45,707 nucleotides of DNA, from assembly GCA_040752915.1 (NCBI GenBank), contig JBFMHB010000019.1, positions 1 to 45,707 of the forward strand, in the 5' to 3' direction. Shown here piece after piece: positions 16,323-24,969 of this stretch (position 1 is the first letter of the stretch; each line of letters starts with the position of its first letter). The position numbers were made by a program, and so were the translations under genes. The DNA comes from Acidobacteriota bacterium (GTDB taxonomy: Bacteria; Acidobacteriota; UBA4820; DSQY01). Below the pieces are notes generated by a model, which saw nothing but the letters and a program-made list of their open reading frames with translations, had not been told where the DNA came from and made no database searches.

Positions 16323-17207
16323 ATGAAAAAGACGCTCATCATCGTGAATCCGGCGGCGGGCAGGGGGAAAGCGCTCAAGGCGCTTCCCGCCATCGAGGCG
16401 GGGTGCCGCGAGATGGGACTGAAGTACGACGTGGTCCGGACGGAGGGCCCGGACGACGCCACGCGGCTGGCCCAGGAGGGGGCCAACGCCTCCTACGACG
16501 TGGTGGCCTGCGTGGGGGGGGACGGCACGGTCAGCGAAACGGGCCGAGGACTCATCGGCACCGACTCGGCCCTGGCCCTCCTGCCCGCGGGAACGGGAAA
16601 CGACTTTGCGCGCGCCCTGGGTGTCTACCGGAAAATGGACCTCGCGATCCGCACCCTGAGGGACGGCATCATGAAGCCCATCGACGTGGGCCGGTTCGGG
16701 CCCCACACGTTCCTCAATACCGTGGGCGTGGGTTTCGACGGCCAGGTGACGGCGGACAACCAGAAGGTCAAGACCCTGACGGGCATCCTTTCCTACCTGG
16801 TGGTGGTCCTCAAGAACCTCCCGACGTACAAGAACCCGCACTTCAAACTGAAGGGCCGCGACTGGGAGTTCCAGAGCAAGGGGGTCCTGGTGGAATTCGG
16901 GAACGGGCAGTGCGCCGGGGGCGGCTTCTTCCTCACGCCCCACGCCGACCTCCACGACGGCCTGATGGACGTGACCCTCCTGGGCGATTACGGGCCCATG
17001 GAGCGCTTCGTCGCGCTTCCCATGGTGCTTCTGAGGCGCATGGAGATGCTCAGCGGAGTCAAGACCTTCAAGACCGACATTCTGGAGATCTCGGTGGATC
17101 GGCCCACCTACATCCACGTGGATGGAAACCTGAAGACGCTGACGGAGCCAGCCACCGTGGAGATCCTCCCCCTGGCGCTCAAGGTGATGTTCCCGCCCGC
17201 CGCGTGA
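16323..17207 (+). CDS. Diacylglycerol kinase-family lipid kinase
   Basis: This 294-residue member of the DAGK/YegS/sphingosine-kinase family has the N-terminal IIVNPAAGRGK motif, the nucleotide-binding GGDGT loop at residues 65-69 and the PAGTGNDFAR motif at about residue 88. The C-terminal beta-sandwich domain is present, and length matches the bacterial family (about 290-310). It would phosphorylate diacylglycerol or a related membrane lipid at the cytoplasmic face; the exact lipid cannot be told. It follows argS after 151 bases and probably has its own promoter. Confidence 0.88.
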   Translation: MKKTLIIVNPAAGRGKALKALPAIEAGCREMGLKYDVVRTEGPDDATRLAQEGANASYDVVACVGGDGTVSETGRGLIGTDSALALLPAGTGNDFARALGVYRKMDLAIRTLRDGIMKPIDVGRFGPHTFLNTVGVGFDGQVTADNQKVKTLTGILSYLVVVLKNLPTYKNPHFKLKGRDWEFQSKGVLVEFGNGQCAGGGFFLTPHADLHDGLMDVTLLGDYGPMERFVALPMVLLRRMEMLSGVKTFKTDILEISVDRPTYIHVDGNLKTLTEPATVEILPLALKVMFPPAA

Positions 17208-17273
17208 CCCCTCTCCCCGGCGCGGGCCAGGGGGCAGGAGAGAGGGAAAGGAACCGCGAAACGGCCCCTTCCC

Positions 17274-17297
17274 CCACCAACTCACCTGCTTACCTAC
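17274..17297 (-). repeat. Octamer array, inverted copy (about 3 units)
   Basis: Read on the minus strand, the units are GTAGGTAA, GCAGGTGA and GTTGGTGG, matching the octamer family seen at 13804-13867 and 14041-14064. It lies in the 320-base spacer between the lipid kinase and the TetR gene. That spacer otherwise holds only the TetR promoter and operator. Confidence 0.6.
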
Positions 17298-17453
17298 TCA
17301 CTTCTTCATCCAGAGGCCGGGGCAGAGACGCCCCCGAGGCCACGGCCGTGCCGAGACAACCCGCCTCCCCGGGCCCCGCCACCCGCGCCGGGAAGCCTCC
17401 CCCGGCCCAGCCTTGTCCCTCAAGAACGGGGCGAATCGGGGGAGCGCGGAGCC

Positions 17454-17482
17454 TTGACAAGTGAGGGCTCGGGAGTTAAATT
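17454..17482 (+). promoter_or_regulatory. Sigma-70 promoter of the TetR/efflux operon
   Basis: TTGACA (17454-17459), a 17-base spacer and TAAATT (17477-17482) are close to consensus. It stands out as an AT-rich patch in GC-rich DNA. The transcript would start near 17489, immediately at the operator. Confidence 0.75.
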
Positions 17483-17490
17483 ATATAACT

Positions 17491-17507
17491 AGTTGGTTAG
17501 ACCAACT
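17491..17507. promoter_or_regulatory. TetR operator (palindrome)
   Basis: AGTTGGT-TAG-ACCAACT is a perfect 7-bp inverted repeat, followed by a partly overlapping second pair of half-sites (ACCAACTGGT, then CGGTT to 17515). It covers the predicted transcript start and lies 23 bases before the TetR ATG. This is the expected place for autorepression by the adjacent TetR protein. Confidence 0.7.
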
Positions 17508-17529
17508 GGTCGGTTGAGTAGGAGGAGCC

Positions 17530-18210
17530 ATGGAGGACGCGGTCAGGAAAGTGCGGAGGCCCATGAATCGGGACGTCCGGGGGGCCATTCTGGACGCCGC
17601 GGCGGGGGAGTTCGCCGCCCGGGGTTTCGAAGGGGCCCGGGTGGATTCGATCGCCCACGCGGCCGGCGTGAACAAGGCCATGCTCTACTACTACCACCGG
17701 AACAAGGAAGGCTTGTACGAGGATGTGCTTCTCCGGAACTTTGGCCGTGTCCAGGAGGCCCTCGATGCGGCGCTCCAGCGTCCCGGCACTCCCGAGGACC
17801 GCCTGCGGTCGGCCGTGGCGGCCTTGCTGCGGGTTCTGCGGGAGGTGCCCGAACATCCCGCGATCATGCTTCGGGAGGTAGCCTCGGGCGCGCCCCATCT
17901 GCCTCCGCCGGTGCTGGAGCAGATGGCCGGGCTGTTCCTCCGAATGCGCGGTCTCCTCCGGGAGGGGCAGGACCGCGGGGACTTCCGTCCGGTGCATCCC
18001 CTGGTGGCGCACCTTCAGATCGTGGGCGCCATCATCTTCCTTCAGGCCAGCGGCACCCTTAGGGAACGGTTCAGCGAGGTTTTGGGACAGCCAGGTCTCC
18101 TGGACGTGGGGATCGAGGACCTGTCCAGGGAACTGTCCGATCTCATCCTGTTCGGCGTCGGCATGCACGGGGCTCCCTCGAAGCCCTCCGCTTGGGAGAA
18201 GCGCCCATGA
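17530..18210 (+). CDS. TetR/AcrR-family transcriptional repressor
   Basis: This 226-residue protein has the N-terminal TetR helix-turn-helix (about residues 18-62: ILDAAAGEFAARGFEGARVD, then IAHAAGVNKAMLYYYHRNKE) and a helical ligand-binding C-terminal domain. The ATG has an AGGAGG site. It is first in the efflux operon and its stop overlaps the ATG of the HlyD gene (ATGA). The organisation resembles E. coli CecR with ybhGFSR, and the palindrome just upstream makes autoregulation likely. The inducing ligand is unknown. Confidence 0.9.
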   Translation: MEDAVRKVRRPMNRDVRGAILDAAAGEFAARGFEGARVDSIAHAAGVNKAMLYYYHRNKEGLYEDVLLRNFGRVQEALDAALQRPGTPEDRLRSAVAALLRVLREVPEHPAIMLREVASGAPHLPPPVLEQMAGLFLRMRGLLREGQDRGDFRPVHPLVAHLQIVGAIIFLQASGTLRERFSEVLGQPGLLDVGIEDLSRELSDLILFGVGMHGAPSKPSAWEKRP

Positions 18211-19208
18211 ACAAGAAGAAGCTCATGGCCGCCGCGGCGGCCCTGGTCGTGTTGGCGGCGGCGGTGGCCCTTTGGAGGGCCTGCTCTTCGCCTCGCGAGG
18301 GGGTTCTGGTCCTCTCGGGGAACATCGAAGCCGTGGAGGTTCCGGTCGGCTTCCGGGTGGGCGGGCGCCTCGCCGAACGCCTCGTGGACGAAGGCCAGGG
18401 AGTGGAAAAGGGCCAACTGCTGGCCCGCCTGGAATCCGCCGATCTGGACGCCCTCCTCGCCCAGCGCGAGGCGGAGGCGGCCGCGGCGCGGGCCATCCTT
18501 CGGGAATTGGAAAGGGGCTTTCGCTCCGAGGAAGTGGCCCAGGGTCGGGCGGCCTACGCGGCCGCGGCGGCGGAGGCCGAAAGGCTCGAGAAGGACCTGG
18601 AGCGCCAGAGAGCCCTCTTCGAACGGGAGGTCATTTCCAGGCGCGAGTTCGATGCCGCCAGGGCCGTCTCCCAGGCCGCCTCGGCGCGGCGGAGCGAGGC
18701 GGAGGAGCGCCTCAAGCTGCTGGAGCGGGGGGCCCGGAGCGAGCAGGTGGAGGCGGCGAAGGCGCGACTCGCGGCGGCGGAAAAGGCCCTGGACCTGGCT
18801 CGCGTCCAGAGGGGATTCGCGGAGTTGTATTCGCCCCTTTCGGGTCTGGCGCTGGCCAAGCACGCCGAGCCGGGGGAGGTGCTGGCCGCCGGGTCGCCCG
18901 TGCTGACGGTTTCCGACCTCGGCCGGGTCTACCTCCGGGCCTATCTGGACGAATCCGACCTGGGGAAGGTCAAGCTGGGGCAGAGCGTCTCCGTCACCAC
19001 CGATTCCTACCCGGGCAAGACCTACCCGGGCACCCTCGCCTTTCTGTCCGACGAGGCCGAGTTCACCCCGCGAACGGTCCAGACGCCCAAGGAGAGGGTC
19101 AAGCTCGTTTACCGGGTCAAGATCGATCTGGCCAACCCGGATCAGGAACTGAAGCCCGGCATGCCCGCCGAAGCGGAGGTCCTCCGCGAGGCGGGGAGAA
19201 ACCGATAA
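18207..19208 (+). CDS. HlyD-family membrane-fusion (periplasmic adaptor) protein, YbhG-like
   Basis: From the ATG at 18207 (GGGAGAAG site) it has 333 residues; an in-frame start 15 bases upstream is less likely. One N-terminal signal-anchor (residues 4-22) is followed by a lipoyl-like half-motif (VGGRLAERLVDEGQGVEKGQ), a long Ala/Glu/Arg-rich coiled-coil hairpin (about residues 75-200) and a beta-barrel region near the C-terminus. It bridges the inner-membrane ABC transporter and the outer-membrane TolC-like channel encoded four genes later. The repeated FRSEEVAQ / ARSEQVEA segments flank the hairpin as in YbhG. Confidence 0.88.
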   Translation: MNKKKLMAAAAALVVLAAAVALWRACSSPREGVLVLSGNIEAVEVPVGFRVGGRLAERLVDEGQGVEKGQLLARLESADLDALLAQREAEAAAARAILRELERGFRSEEVAQGRAAYAAAAAEAERLEKDLERQRALFEREVISRREFDAARAVSQAASARRSEAEERLKLLERGARSEQVEAAKARLAAAEKALDLARVQRGFAELYSPLSGLALAKHAEPGEVLAAGSPVLTVSDLGRVYLRAYLDESDLGKVKLGQSVSVTTDSYPGKTYPGTLAFLSDEAEFTPRTVQTPKERVKLVYRVKIDLANPDQELKPGMPAEAEVLREAGRNR

Positions 19209-19312
19209 GGTGCACAGGCCATGAGCGCTGGCGCGCCGCACGGCGCCCTATGCCCACTTCCGGTCCCGGTCCCGTTCCGGTCCTCCCAACCCGTCCGGGG
19301 GAGGAGGGGACC

Positions 19313-20299
19313 ATGAACCGAATGGCCCCGCCCCAGGGAAGTCCTCGCGGGATGGATGGCCCCGCCATCGAAGTGGCGAACCTCCGCCGGACCTTCGGAG
19401 AAAACGAGGCGGTGGCCGGCGTCTCCTTCTCGGTGTCCAGGGGAGAAATCTTCGGGCTCGTGGGGCCCGACGGGGCGGGAAAGACCACCATCCTGCGGAT
19501 GCTGACGGCGGTGCTCGCGCCCACCTCCGGGGAAGTCCGGGTCCTCGGGCTGGACGCGGTCCGCGATGGGGAGGCCATCAAGGACCGCATCGGCTACATG
19601 AGCCAGCGCTTCGGCCTCTACCCGGACCTATCGGTGGACGAGAACGCCGCCTTCTACGCCGATCTCTACGGCGTGGGCCGGGCCGAGCGCGACCGGCGGA
19701 TGGCCGAACTGCTCCGCTTCTCCGGGCTGGCCCCCTTCCGTTGCCGGAGGGCGGGGAACCTCTCGGGGGGAATGAAGCAGAAACTGGGCCTCTGCTGCGC
19801 CCTGATCCACTCGCCCGAGGTCCTCTTTCTGGACGAGCCCACCAACGGCGTGGACCCCGTGTCCAGGCGCGACTTCTGGCGGATCCTGTACCGCCTTCTG
19901 GGGGACGGCGTCACCATCCTCGTCTCCACGGCCTACCTGGACGAGGCCGAACGCTGCTCCAGGGTGGCGCTTCTCCACGAGGGGCGCGTGATCGCCTGTT
20001 CGACGCCCGAGGGCGTGAAGGCCCTCTTTCCGGGAGTCCTCCTCTCCATCCGGACGCCCCACGCGCGCCGGGCCGCCGGGCTCCTGAGGGAAGCGGGCCT
20101 GAGCCACGTGGCGGCGTATGGCGACCGCATCCACGCCGCCGTCGGTGAAACGGGCGAGGGCGAGCGGATCGTGGCCGAAGTCCTCACCGCCGGAGGCGTG
20201 AGTTTCCAGGGCGTGCGCCCCGCCGAGCCCTCCCTGGAGGATGTTTTTATGGCCCAGGTGGCGCGGCGCGGGGTGGATGCCCGGGAAGGAGGGGCCTAG
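19313..20299 (+). CDS. ABC transporter ATP-binding protein (first of two)
   Basis: This 328-residue ABC ATPase starts at ATG 19313 after a GGAGGAGGGG site. Its frame is open upstream across the HlyD gene, but that part is a shadow. It has Walker A GPDGAGKTT, signature LSGGMKQK, Walker B VLFLDEP and the drug-exporter C-terminal extension ending in PSLEDVFMA. A serine replaces the usual threonine before the switch region, and the position of the switch histidine reads VSTAY rather than VTTHY, so the H-loop His is missing. The partner ATPase downstream retains THY, suggesting one degenerate and one consensus site in a heterodimer. Confidence 0.9.
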   Translation: MNRMAPPQGSPRGMDGPAIEVANLRRTFGENEAVAGVSFSVSRGEIFGLVGPDGAGKTTILRMLTAVLAPTSGEVRVLGLDAVRDGEAIKDRIGYMSQRFGLYPDLSVDENAAFYADLYGVGRAERDRRMAELLRFSGLAPFRCRRAGNLSGGMKQKLGLCCALIHSPEVLFLDEPTNGVDPVSRRDFWRILYRLLGDGVTILVSTAYLDEAERCSRVALLHEGRVIACSTPEGVKALFPGVLLSIRTPHARRAAGLLREAGLSHVAAYGDRIHAAVGETGEGERIVAEVLTAGGVSFQGVRPAEPSLEDVFMAQVARRGVDAREGGA

Positions 20300-20301
20300 C
20301 C

Positions 20302-21267
20302 GTGGGGCACGCCGTGGCGGTACGTCTCGAGGGGCTCACGAGGCGGTTCGGGGAGTTCACGGCCGTCCGCGCCGTGAGCCTCGAGGTGGCGCAGGGGGAG
20401 ATCTTCGGTTTCCTGGGCCCGAACGGAGCCGGAAAGTCCACGACTATCCGGATGCTTTGCGGCCTCCTCGCCCCGACCTCGGGGCGGGGGTCGGTGGCGG
20501 GCTTCGACGTCTCCGCCGAGGCCGAGAAGATCAAGGCCCACATCGGCTACATGAGCCAGAGGTTCTCTCTTTACGACGACCTGACGGTGGAGCAGAACAT
20601 CGACTTCTTCTCCGGGATTTACCGCATTCCGAAAGGGAAGCGGGAGGATAGGAAGGCGTGGGTCCTGAACATGGCGGGTCTCGGTACGCTCCGGGGCCGC
20701 CTCACCGGTTCCCTGCCGGGAGGATGGAAACAGCGCCTGGCCCTGGGCTGCGCCCTCCTCCACGAGCCGGCCATCCTCTTTCTGGACGAGCCCACCTCGG
20801 GGGTGGACCCCGTCAGCCGGAGGAACTTCTGGGACATCATCCACGTGGAGGCCGATCGGGGGACCACCGTCTTCGTCACCACCCACTACATGGAGGAGGC
20901 CGAGTACTGCGACCGGCTGGGCCTCATCTATCGCGGGGAGCTCGTGGCGGCGGGAACCCCTTCCGAGATGAAGGAGCGCTTCATGGGCGACGCGGTCCTA
21001 GAGGTCCGGTGCGACCGGCCCCAGGAGGCCCTCGCCGTGATCGAGGGCGTCGAGGGCGTGAAGGACGCGGCCCTCTTCGGGCGGGACGTCCACGCCGTCG
21101 TCGCCAGCGCCCGGGACCTTGTCCCCCTGGTCCGCGGGCGGCTGGAGGCTTCCGGTTTCAGCGTTTCCTCCATCGAGCCGGTCCCGCCCTCCCTCGAGGA
21201 CGTCTTCGTCTCCCTCATCGAACGGCGGGACCGGGAAGAGGCCTCACAGAAGGAGTTCTCGCAGTGA
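20302..21267 (+). CDS. ABC transporter ATP-binding protein (second of two)
   Basis: This 321-residue ABC ATPase starts at GTG 20302, two bases after the previous stop. It has Walker A GPNGAGKST, Walker B ILFLDEPTSGVDP and switch histidine VTTHYMEEAEYC. The signature reads LPGGWKQR instead of LSGGQ, a departure at the serine that normally contacts ATP. Together with the missing H-loop His of the upstream ATPase this gives complementary defects across the two proteins. In E. coli YbhF the equivalents are fused in one chain. The C-terminal PSLEDVFVSL motif matches the drug-exporter type. Confidence 0.9.
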   Translation: MGHAVAVRLEGLTRRFGEFTAVRAVSLEVAQGEIFGFLGPNGAGKSTTIRMLCGLLAPTSGRGSVAGFDVSAEAEKIKAHIGYMSQRFSLYDDLTVEQNIDFFSGIYRIPKGKREDRKAWVLNMAGLGTLRGRLTGSLPGGWKQRLALGCALLHEPAILFLDEPTSGVDPVSRRNFWDIIHVEADRGTTVFVTTHYMEEAEYCDRLGLIYRGELVAAGTPSEMKERFMGDAVLEVRCDRPQEALAVIEGVEGVKDAALFGRDVHAVVASARDLVPLVRGRLEASGFSVSSIEPVPPSLEDVFVSLIERRDREEASQKEFSQ

Positions 21268-21304
21268 CGCCGAAGCGCGGGACCACCCGACTCGGAGGCC
21301 ATCC

Positions 21305-22438
21305 GTGAACTTGCGCCGCACATGGGCCGTGGCGAGGAAGGAGTTCCTCCACGTGATGCGGGACCCAAGGGCCCTCGGCATCAGCATCGCCCTCCCGATG
21401 GTCCTTCTCCTCCTCTTCGGGTACGCGCTCACGCTCGACGTGGACGATGTCCCCCTCGCGGTCTGGGACCAGAGCGGCACGCCCCAGAGCCGGGACCTCG
21501 TATCGAGGTTCGAAGCGTCGCGGTACTTCACCCTCGAGAGCCGCGCCTCCCGCTACGAGGATATCGAGAGCGCCCTGGACCGCGGCGAGGTCCTGGCGGC
21601 CCTCGTGATTCCGCGGAATTTCGCGGAGAACCTGGCGTCGGCGGCGGGGGCCGAGGTCGCGTTCCTGGCGGACGGCGCGGACGCCAACACGGCCACGCTC
21701 GTCCTCTCCTATGCGGACGCGGTCCTCTCCTCCTACGGCCGCGAGGTGAGGAGGAAGCAGTTCGAGAGGGCCACGGGCCTCGTCCAGGCACCGCCCATCG
21801 AGGTGCGGTCCCGGGTCTGGTACAACCCGGAGATGGAATCGAAGCACGCCATCATCCCGGGCCTCATCGCGGTCATCATGATGATCATCGCCGCTCTCCT
21901 GACCTCGCTGACGGTGGCGAGGGAGTGGGAGACGGGCACCATGGAGCAGCTCATCTCCACGCCCCTGAGGGGCCCGGAACTCGTCGTGGGGAAGCTCGTC
22001 CCCTACTTCGCCATCGGCATGGTGGACATGGCGCTTTCGGTGGCCGTGGGCCGGTACCTTTTCGGCGTGCCGTTCCGGGGCTTTCCGCCCCTCTTGGTGG
22101 CCATGTCCGCCGTATTCCTCGCCGGCGCCCTTTCCCTGGGGCTCGTCATCAGCATCCGGGCCAAGAACCAGCTCCTGGCGAGCCAGGTCGCGTTTGTCGT
22201 GACCTTCCTCCCCGCGTTTCTTCTCTCGGGCTTCATGTTCGACGTGGCCAACATGCCGAAGGCCCTTCAGGCGGTCAGCTACCTGATCCCCGCGCGGTAT
22301 TTCATCAACCTGCTGCGGGGCCTGTTCCTGAAGGGAGTGGGCATCTCGGTCCTGTGGCGCGAAGGGGTCTTCCTGTTCCTCTTCGCGGTGGGGATGACCG
22401 TTCTGGCTCTCCGGGCGTTCCGGAAACGCCTGGAGTGA
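21305..22438 (+). CDS. ABC-2 type transporter permease, YbhS-like
   Basis: This encodes 377 residues from GTG 21305, which has GGAGG 7 bases upstream. Earlier in-frame codons overlap the ATPase gene and lack a site. An N-terminal membrane helix (about residues 22-42) is followed by a large extracytoplasmic domain (about 45-170) and a cluster of five C-terminal helices. This is the ABC-2 exporter topology. EWETGTMEQLISTPL is the coupling region typical of YhgE/YbhS permeases. It pairs with the following paralogous permease. Confidence 0.9.
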   Translation: MNLRRTWAVARKEFLHVMRDPRALGISIALPMVLLLLFGYALTLDVDDVPLAVWDQSGTPQSRDLVSRFEASRYFTLESRASRYEDIESALDRGEVLAALVIPRNFAENLASAAGAEVAFLADGADANTATLVLSYADAVLSSYGREVRRKQFERATGLVQAPPIEVRSRVWYNPEMESKHAIIPGLIAVIMMIIAALLTSLTVAREWETGTMEQLISTPLRGPELVVGKLVPYFAIGMVDMALSVAVGRYLFGVPFRGFPPLLVAMSAVFLAGALSLGLVISIRAKNQLLASQVAFVVTFLPAFLLSGFMFDVANMPKALQAVSYLIPARYFINLLRGLFLKGVGISVLWREGVFLFLFAVGMTVLALRAFRKRLE

Positions 22439-22453
22439 CCTGAAGGAGATTCC

Positions 22454-23584
22454 GTGGGCGAGCGCCTGAAGCACATGCTCATCAAGGAGTTCATCCAGAT
22501 CGCGAGGGATCCGCGGATGCGGGCCATCCTTCTGGTGATCCCCGTCGTGCAGGTGCTCATCTTCGGGTACGCGGTGACCACGGACGTCCGGAACGTCCGG
22601 ACGGCGGTCTACGACCTAGACGAGACCCCCGCGAGCCGCGAACTCCTTTCGCGATTCGGGGGCTCCGGGTACTTCGATTTCGTCGTCCGCGTGCACAGCG
22701 AGTCGGAAGTGGCCGACCTCCTGGACCGGGGGGAGGTCAAGGCGGTCCTTCGGATGAATCGCGGTTTCGGGGGGGACCTTGGGGCGGGCCGCACGGCGCG
22801 CGTCCAGATTCTGTTGGACGGCACCGATTCGAATACGGCTTCGGTCATCCTGAGCTATGCGGCGCGCATCGCCGCGGACTTCGGCGCCGAGATCCTGTGG
22901 GAGCGCGCGCGCAGGACGCCGGGGGGAGCCGTGACTCCCTCGGCCGTGGCCATGGCGTCGCGCGCCTGGTTCAACCCCAATCTCGAGAGCCGCAACTTCT
23001 ATGTGCCGGGCGTCATCGCCCTGCTGGTGATGGTCCTCTCCATTCTTCTCTCGAGCATGGCCGTTGTTCGGGAGAAGGAAATCGGCACCATCGAACAGAT
23101 CATGGTGACCCCCATCGGCCGGGCGGAGTTCATTCTGGGCAAGACCGTTCCCTTCGTGCTGATCAGCCTGTTCGACGTGGTCTTGATCAGCGTGGTGGCG
23201 GTCTTCTGGTTCGACGTCCCCATCGTCGGCAATCCCCTCCTTCTCCTCGTTTCCACGGTCTTCTACCTGATGGGGACCCTGGGAGTGGGCCTCTTCATCT
23301 CCACGGTGAGCCTAACCCAGCAGCAGGCCATGATGACCGCCTTCTTCTTCATGCAGCCGGCCATCCTTCTCTCCGGATTCATCTATCCCATCGCCAACAT
23401 GCCCGAGGCGGTCCAATGGCTCACGTTTCTCAACCCGCTCCGGTACTTCCTGGTCATTCTCCGAGGCGTCTTCCTCAAGGGGGTGGGCCTTGAGGTGCTC
23501 TGGCCCCAGATGGCGGCCCTGGCGGTGCTGGGGGCCTCGCTCCTCGCCCTGGCCGCGCAGAGGTTCAAGAAAACCCTCGCCTAA
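22454..23584 (+). CDS. ABC-2 type transporter permease, YbhR-like
   Basis: This 376-residue paralogue of the preceding gene has the same topology: one N-terminal helix, a periplasmic domain and five C-terminal helices. It also has the matching coupling motif EKEIGTIEQIMVTPI and the PxxLLSGFxYPIANMP segment. It starts at GTG 22454 after an AAGGAG site, 15 bases behind the first permease. The two should form the heterodimeric membrane part of the exporter. Confidence 0.9.
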   Translation: MGERLKHMLIKEFIQIARDPRMRAILLVIPVVQVLIFGYAVTTDVRNVRTAVYDLDETPASRELLSRFGGSGYFDFVVRVHSESEVADLLDRGEVKAVLRMNRGFGGDLGAGRTARVQILLDGTDSNTASVILSYAARIAADFGAEILWERARRTPGGAVTPSAVAMASRAWFNPNLESRNFYVPGVIALLVMVLSILLSSMAVVREKEIGTIEQIMVTPIGRAEFILGKTVPFVLISLFDVVLISVVAVFWFDVPIVGNPLLLLVSTVFYLMGTLGVGLFISTVSLTQQQAMMTAFFFMQPAILLSGFIYPIANMPEAVQWLTFLNPLRYFLVILRGVFLKGVGLEVLWPQMAALAVLGASLLALAAQRFKKTLA

Positions 23585-23595
23585 GGAGGCGTCCC

Positions 23596-24969
23596 ATGCG
23601 TCACGTCCCTTCACGCGGTTCACTCGTCCTCTTCGTCCTCTTCTCCGCGGCGGCGGCGGCGCCCAACCCCTCGCCCGCCCAGGAGCCGCCGGCGGAGCCG
23701 ATGGGCATCGAAGCCTGTGTTCAGGAGGCGCTGAGGGCGAATCCCCTCCTCGAGGCGGCTGGACACGGGCTCCTCGCGGCAAGGGAGGCGGAGAGCGCGG
23801 CCCGTTCCGCCTACCTTCCCCGCCTGGATTTTCAGGCCGCCTCCCGGCGCTTCGAGAGCCGGGCCTTCCTGCCCTCCGCCCTCACCGGCGAAGCGGCTCC
23901 CGCGGGGGGCATTTCACCCGTCATCGGCCCGGTCAACCAGCACTCCCTCGCGATGAAAGGCACGTACACGCTCTTCGACGGCGGACTGAGGCGGGCCGAG
24001 GCCGCCCACGCCGCGGCGGGGACTTGGGGCGCTCTGCACGCGCGCGAGGAGGCGAGGCAGAAGGTGGTCCTCTCGGTCCACAAAGCCTTCTACGGTGCGC
24101 TGGCGGCCCAGGAGTCCCTCGGCGTGGCGGAGAAGGTCCTGGAGCGCGCCTTGCAGCACGAGCGCATGGCCCTGGCCCGAAGGGAGACGGGGGACGCGCC
24201 CCTGGCCGACGTGCTGAGGGCACGGGTCCGGACCTCCGAGGCCAGGGTGGCCCTCCTGCGGGCTTCCTCCGACGTCTCCGTGGCCATGGGAGCGCTGAAC
24301 GCGGCCATGGGCCGCCCTCCCCAGACGCCCCTTTCGATTCGGCACGATCCGCGGACACCGGCCGATGCCCCCCTTCCCTCGGTCGGAGAGGCCCTCGCCG
24401 CGGCCCTTTCGGAGAGGCCCGAACTGGACGGGGCCGTTCAGCGCGTGGAGGCCGGGCGGCGCCGCGTGGAGGCGGCTCGCAGCGCGTTCGTTCCGAAGGT
24501 CCGGCTGGAGGGTTCCTACGGACGCCTCGACCAGGGCTTCTTCCCGGGCGACAGGGACTGGTCCCTCGGGATCGCGCTGGCCGTTCCCGTCTTCACGGGC
24601 TTCGCCCGGGGTCACGACCTGGCTCGGGCGCGCGCCGAGCTGGCCCGATCCGAGAGCGAGGCGCTATGGGTCGTACTCGCGGTGGAACAGGAGGCCTTCG
24701 CCGCGCTGGCTCGGGCCGAGGAGTCCAGGGCCGCCGTGCTCGCGGTCCGGGATCTCGTGCGCGAGGCGGAAGAGAGCCTCCGAATGGCCAGGGAGCGGTA
24801 CGCCGAGGGCGCCGGGACGATCACGGACCTGCTCGACGCCGAAACGGGCCTCAGCGAAGCGCGCCTCCGCGAAGTTCGCGCGGTGTACGAGGAGCGGATG
24901 GCGGCGGCCGAATTGCGGTGGGCCACCGGTCGGGCGGACGGTGAAACCAGCGGGACGGGGGAGCGATGA
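23596..24969 (+). CDS. TolC-family outer-membrane efflux protein
   Basis: This 457-residue protein has a signal peptide (residues 1-29) and two homologous OEP halves. The first opens with GIEACVQEALRANPLLEAA, and each half is a pair of long amphipathic helices with intervening strands (YTLFDGGLRRAEA; AVPVFTGFARGHDLARA). It would form the trimeric exit duct for the HlyD/ABC pump encoded upstream. GGAGG precedes the ATG. Its stop overlaps the hydrolase ATG (ATGA). Confidence 0.9.
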   Translation: MRHVPSRGSLVLFVLFSAAAAAPNPSPAQEPPAEPMGIEACVQEALRANPLLEAAGHGLLAAREAESAARSAYLPRLDFQAASRRFESRAFLPSALTGEAAPAGGISPVIGPVNQHSLAMKGTYTLFDGGLRRAEAAHAAAGTWGALHAREEARQKVVLSVHKAFYGALAAQESLGVAEKVLERALQHERMALARRETGDAPLADVLRARVRTSEARVALLRASSDVSVAMGALNAAMGRPPQTPLSIRHDPRTPADAPLPSVGEALAAALSERPELDGAVQRVEAGRRRVEAARSAFVPKVRLEGSYGRLDQGFFPGDRDWSLGIALAVPVFTGFARGHDLARARAELARSESEALWVVLAVEQEAFAALARAEESRAAVLAVRDLVREAEESLRMARERYAEGAGTITDLLDAETGLSEARLREVRAVYEERMAAAELRWATGRADGETSGTGER

